This document shows positions 61,901-64,000 of a stretch of DNA of 64,000 bases, one piece after another (positions within the stretch are counted from its first letter, which is position 1; each line of letters opens with the position of its first letter). A model generated the notes under the pieces. That model was given only the letters and a program-made list of their open reading frames with translations, had not been told where the DNA came from and ran no database searches. The DNA comes from Branchiostoma lanceolatum (lineage: Eukaryota > Chordata > Leptocardii > Amphioxiformes > Branchiostomatidae), in NCBI RefSeq assembly GCF_035083965.1, contig NC_089735.1:10690001-10754000 (forward strand). The letters run 5' to 3'. The translations under genes and the position numbers were made by a program.

Positions 61901-62428
61901 AGTATTTTGTTCACTCAGTTAACGAAAAAAGCCAAATTACAAACAATTTCAAGTTTCTGACAGATAAGTTGTCCTGATCTATGCTTTGGTGTGTTACAGG
62001 TGACTGTCGACAAAACGATCAAACAAAGATTGAACGTGTGGACGAGTTGATACCAAAGCATATCTCAGATTTTTCCCACCTCTAGAAAAAACGGACTTTA
62101 CGTTTGCCACATGGAGAAGCACCAAGTACTCACTGAGAGACAGAATGGTAATGAAGGCAAGATAGGTCCATAGTTCCCGCAGAATGATTTTGATATATGC
62201 ATCCGTTCCCGGCTCAACGTCATCGGCTAACCGCGTAGCCCAAATACCTTGGGGAGGAAAAGAAGGGAAGACAGACAGATGTTAGTACGGTTGGTTCTGG
62301 GAACAAGTACTTACGGATGCATAAGATGACGATAAAGATGATATAGGTGAAAAGTTCCCGCAGCGTTGTTTTCACATATTGCTCCTTGTCGCCATGGAAT
62401 TCCTCCGTCTGCCTGGTAGCCCACATAC
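46929..62428 (-). CDS. Polycystin-2-type TRP channel (PKD2/PKD2L1/PKD2L2 relative), 5' exon missing
   Basis: Six-helix non-selective cation channel of cilia and ER. Exons (minus): 62315-62428 or 62134-62247, 56085-56221, 55565-55690, 54908-55050, 54169-54393, 53522-53750, 52652-52822, 52151-52332, 51412-51532, 50974-51072, 49187-49320, 48895-49012, 48380-48531, 47830-47977, 47355-47531, 46929-46958. All join in phase (768 codons with stop). Order: S1 exon; TOP domain ([24 protein letters not shown]...[30 protein letters not shown]); S2-S5; pore with LGD filter ([10 protein letters not shown]); S6 ([20 protein letters not shown]); two EF hands; acidic linker; coiled coil ([20 protein letters not shown]) and [13 protein letters not shown] and S4-S5 resemble PKD2L1, the coiled coil PKD2, so it looks pre-duplication. 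The amino-terminal exon lies beyond the right edge. Confidence 0.93.
47050..47314. mobile_element. Fold-back element, AGCCTGGTATC family, copy 2
   Basis: AGCCTGGTATC and TTATTCTAGCTCCAGTTCGC TCCTC on the left are mirrored by GGAGCGACAGTCTAGAATAG GATAGAACCAGGCT on the right. It is a sister of 43515-43784. It lies between polycystin exons 16 and 17 (or just after the gene if the read-through stop is used). Confidence 0.65.
48895..49320 (-). other. Paired EF-hand region of the polycystin gene
   Basis: Exon 49187-49320 encodes the loop [12 protein letters not shown] and exon 48895-49012 encodes [12 protein letters not shown]. Both have acidic or amide ligands at loop positions 1, 3, 5 and 9 and Glu at 12, so both fit a canonical calcium-binding loop. 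Human PKD2 keeps only the second. The regions are described here because the pair is a regulatory unit within the gene entry. Confidence 0.8.
49605..50615. mobile_element. 1.0-kb non-autonomous transposon with internal 273-bp duplication
   Basis: The left end ATCTCCATGAAAAAT (49606-49620) is inverted at the right end ATTTTTCATGGAGAT (50599-50613). Inside, a unit starting ATTGACAGTCCTATA at about 49703 repeats at about 49976 with 273-base spacing. It includes TTAATTATGCAAATTAGGAA, TTTCCTCATTAGCTATGCAA and ACATCTCTGTCTA-type stretches. A (CAGACAAA)n-like tract lies before the right end. No transposase is seen. It lies in the intron between polycystin exons 11 and 12. Confidence 0.7.
51702..51826. 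repeat. 41-bp tandem repeat, three copies
   Basis: The unit AAGCACAATGAACATTGGAC CACGGCTTAACGTCCCATCC T starts at 51702, 51743 and 51784. The first two are identical over most of their length and the third has a few changes. It lies next to the tRNA-like sequence at 51850-51935 in a polycystin intron. Confidence 0.9.
51850..51940 (-). mobile_element. tRNA-like SINE head
   Basis: On the minus strand TAGTCCAGTGGTTAGCG is a good box A. CCGGGTTCAATCCCGG forms a perfect T-arm with box B. The anticodon arm and acceptor stem do not pair well, so this is a tRNA-derived repeat rather than a working tRNA gene. It adjoins the 41-bp tandem repeat, which may be its tail. Confidence 0.55.
51938..52113. 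mobile_element. Fold-back element, ACTGTAAAT family, copy 3
   Basis: Starts ACTGTAAATTCCTTGTTTTC and ends ACCACTGCAAACATTTTAAG ATTTACAGTA, an inverted match to the family consensus seen at 36289-36490 and 52425-52630. It lies 37 bases below polycystin exon 9. Confidence 0.55.
52425..52630. mobile_element. Fold-back element, ACTGTAAAT family, copy 2
   Basis: The left end TACTGTAAATGCAGAAATGT TCGTGG is matched inverted by CACCGCAAACATTTCTGCAT TTACAGTA at the right end. This is the best-kept arm pair of the family. The right end is only 21 bases from polycystin exon 8 (52652). Confidence 0.75.
53306..53494. mobile_element. Fold-back element, ACTGTAA-TTTAGCGG type
   Basis: ACTGTAAATCACTTTAATAT AGCGGTCA at the left pairs with TGACCGTTAAATTAGCTAAA ATAAAGTTACAGT at the right. 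It resembles the ACTGTAAAT family at the tips but has a different body. It lies 28 bases below polycystin exon 7 (53522). Confidence 0.6.
54590..54722 (+). mobile_element. 3' end fragment of a LINE-like retroelement
   Basis: A TGTATGTATGTATTTTGT-rich stretch is followed by a small hairpin (TTAGCCCCCTAGAGGGGCTA A), GGGTATCTCAATAAA and a short CTCAA repeat. This layout is typical of non-LTR retrotransposon 3' ends. No reverse transcriptase is present. It lies in the intron between polycystin exons 5 and 6. Confidence 0.4.
56222..62133. other. Large polycystin intron downstream of the S1 exons
   Basis: A 5.9-kb intron with no recognisable exon on either strand. It is AT-rich, with the 82-bp element at 60469-60550. 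Any splicing control elements that choose between the two S1 exons could lie here, but none is identified. Confidence 0.55.
60469..60550 (-). mobile_element. 82-bp TTTAACCTT element, copy 2
   Basis: The reverse complement of this stretch matches 40075-40157 nearly end to end, including GAAGTAGCCGTTTGGCACCC and TATTGGTTACAGAGTTAGG. Both copies end in TTAACCTT-like inverted tips. Confidence 0.65.
62134..62247 (-). CDS. Polycystin S1 exon, version B
   Basis: 114 nt, acceptor CCCCAAG|GTA, donor CTCA|GTGAGT. It encodes [20 protein letters not shown] then [18 protein letters not shown], the end of the amino-terminal cytoplasmic segment and first half of helix S1. It joins in phase to 56221 (giving MTFGMM). 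About 17 of 38 residues match version A. See the finding on mutually exclusive use. Confidence 0.85.
62315..62428 (-). CDS. Polycystin S1 exon, version A
   Basis: 114 nt, acceptor TTCACAG|GTA, donor CATCC|GTAAGT. It encodes [20 protein letters not shown] then [18 protein letters not shown] and joins 56221 to give LTFGMM. It is closer than version B to vertebrate PKD2 and PKD2L1 at this position. It is the first polycystin exon visible in the window. Confidence 0.87.
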
Positions 62429-64000
62429 CTGTGAACACATTGAAACATTTCCCATCAAACTGTTAGTGACAGTCAAACCTCTACAAGTGACCACCTCTAC
62501 ATAAGGACCACCTGGGCAATGTGACCATTGAAATGATAACTTTTTTTCCTACAAATTGACACAAGCATGAAAAATAAATTGTGTGTATTTTTAGGAGCAT
62601 CATACATGTAGCTTTTTGGAATGATTTTGTTTTATTTTTTGGATAAGTAATAGGCCCAATTCATTCCCTTATGTATTCCCCATGTCCCCTTACACTATCA
62701 GTAATTATCCTAACTAATGTGGGGTATAGTGAAATTATGTTGTAGGCTCATGTATGTAACAAAACCTCTACAAAAGGGTTCATTTGATTTCAAGTGACAT
62801 TTGATGAAATTAAGCTGTCCATGTGGGACAAAAATTCTGAACATTTGTACATCCTTGGGGGTAAATATTTCGCACACCCTGATATGGAAATGATTAAAAT
62901 TTCACAAAACCGTGCTAGAAAATCATTCCCAAGATTTTTTTTCTAAAAAACCAAATTATGATGTCAAAAAATATTGAGCTTATGAAAGCCCTAAAAGATT
63001 CATTGCACAATCCTTTCTCGAGACCATATATGGCTAAGTCCAAAATTGGTAAATTCAGATTGACCAGCCTTTTAACCACTGACCATGCCATAGGTAGCCA
63101 CATCACCCGAGACTTGTCTAACCATAATTTTCCCCCTCATGAAGATTTTGAATGCCCCATTTTTACATCAAATTTTCTAAAACTAAGTACTATATATCCA
63201 CTTGTTTAATTGCTCTCATGTACTCTTTTTTCTCTCACTGGGTAAAAAGTGGAAGCTAAAAGGTTTACATAGTCCAACATTAGCCACCATAGTTAATGCT
63301 GGAAACAAAGGGTCTGCCTTTTTATCTCTCATCCTAGCATACCAGAAAATGAGGCTAGGGGCACTTAATTTTACAGGTGACAGCTCAGGTGTTAATCACA
63401 GGGGGTAATGAGGCCGGCAAACGTACTTTTCAACTCCAAATCAACATGTTTGACTACGTTGCCATGGCAACGCAGATAAGCTATGCCTCCAGGCATTGTA
63501 AGGATATCATGCTTGGCAACTTCTACAATGAATCCACCAGGGGAAAATAAAGGATTATGCAACTAGCAGGAATGTCTCTTTTGATGACTATGTATGTTGT
63601 ACAGTATTCTAAGCATTTAAAAAGAATTTATCACTAAAAAGGATTCATCTGGTATTTTCATGAAATTTGACTAAAGTCACAGTTTTTTTGTTATTTTCCT
63701 ACATCAAAAGTTGAATCTGCCTTTTAACACTGCATGGGGATATTCACCACAGCACATGTCATGAATGTGACTTTGTTGTGTCCTAAGAATATCTTGAAAT
63801 ATGCACTCCCCACACCACTTGAGTTGTTAGCCATTTTCTCCTTACAGCAGCTGGGGAGTTTTCGGTAGGCTACTGAAAACTAGGGGACTCTGTACAGCTT
63901 GCTTCTGCTAGTAAGTATGCTTCTACATTGTTTGGCAACACTAGAGATGTGAAAAATGACACAGATATGTTGAAAATTAGTTGCGAATTTGAATCTGAAG
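62429..64000. other. 5' intron or promoter-side region of the polycystin gene
   Basis: No amino-terminal polycystin exon was found here, so the start codon should lie beyond the right edge. The region is AT-rich with a perfect RFX X-box palindrome at 63457-63472. No other gene is supported. Confidence 0.5.
63457..63472. promoter_or_regulatory. Perfect palindromic X-box (RFX site)
   Basis: CGTTGCCATGGCAACG is a 16-base perfect palindrome containing the consensus RFX X-box GTTGCCATGGCAAC. RFX factors drive ciliary genes, and polycystin-2 acts in cilia. The site lies about 1 kb upstream of the S1 exons on the polycystin strand. Confidence 0.6.

Noticed and set aside
55201..64000. Search for the polycystin amino-terminal exon
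   Set aside because: No frame with a charged cytoplasmic segment leading into the S1 exons in the required phase was found, so it is placed outside the window.
1..64000. CRISPR arrays, operons, bacterial elements
   Set aside because: Gene structure is eukaryotic throughout; no spaced direct-repeat array or prokaryotic signals are present.

Overview
The window reads as nuclear DNA of an invertebrate chordate, most likely a lancelet (Branchiostoma). Four intron-rich genes have animal-type splice sites. Their proteins look like single-copy relatives of vertebrate families that later expanded (KLHL2/KLHL3, laminin-binding integrin alpha, PKD2/PKD2L1/PKD2L2). Introns and spacers are full of short fold-back elements and tRNA-derived SINEs. 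The species call is inference; no database was searched. All exon models were built by hand from GT-AG (once GC-AG) sites, reading phase and family alignment from memory.

Layout. (1) 900-1315, minus strand: first coding exon of a second beta-mannosidase copy whose remainder lies left of the window. (2) 4098-10193, minus: complete beta-mannosidase gene, 8 coding exons, 901 residues, both catalytic glutamates present. (3) 10194-10460: a short head-to-head promoter shared with the next gene, with a DR1 nuclear-receptor site and an NRF1-like site. (4) 11424-18114, plus: KLHL2/KLHL3-type BTB-BACK-Kelch protein, 11 coding exons, 574 residues, about one exon per Kelch blade, one GC-AG intron. (5) 18115-21596: 3' UTR and spacer with a degenerate tandem repeat. 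(6) 21597-43196, plus: integrin alpha of the laminin-binding (alpha3/6/7, PS1) type, with three alternative cytoplasmic ends, each followed by its own AATAAA. (7) 43197-46928: tail-to-tail 3' region. (8) 46929-62428, minus: polycystin-2-type channel. The amino-terminal exon lies right of the window. The exon for the first membrane helix is present as two same-length, same-phase alternatives 67 bases apart. (9) 62429-64000: 5' intron or promoter of the polycystin gene with a perfect palindromic RFX X-box.

The genes are not an operon and have unrelated jobs: lysosomal glycan breakdown, CUL3 substrate selection, matrix adhesion and a ciliary/ER cation channel. Their linkage echoes human 4q (MANBA, PKD2, KLHL2) and 5q31 (KLHL3, PKD2L2). 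The strongest candidates for something undescribed are the mutually exclusive S1 exons of the polycystin gene and the three-way choice of integrin tails.
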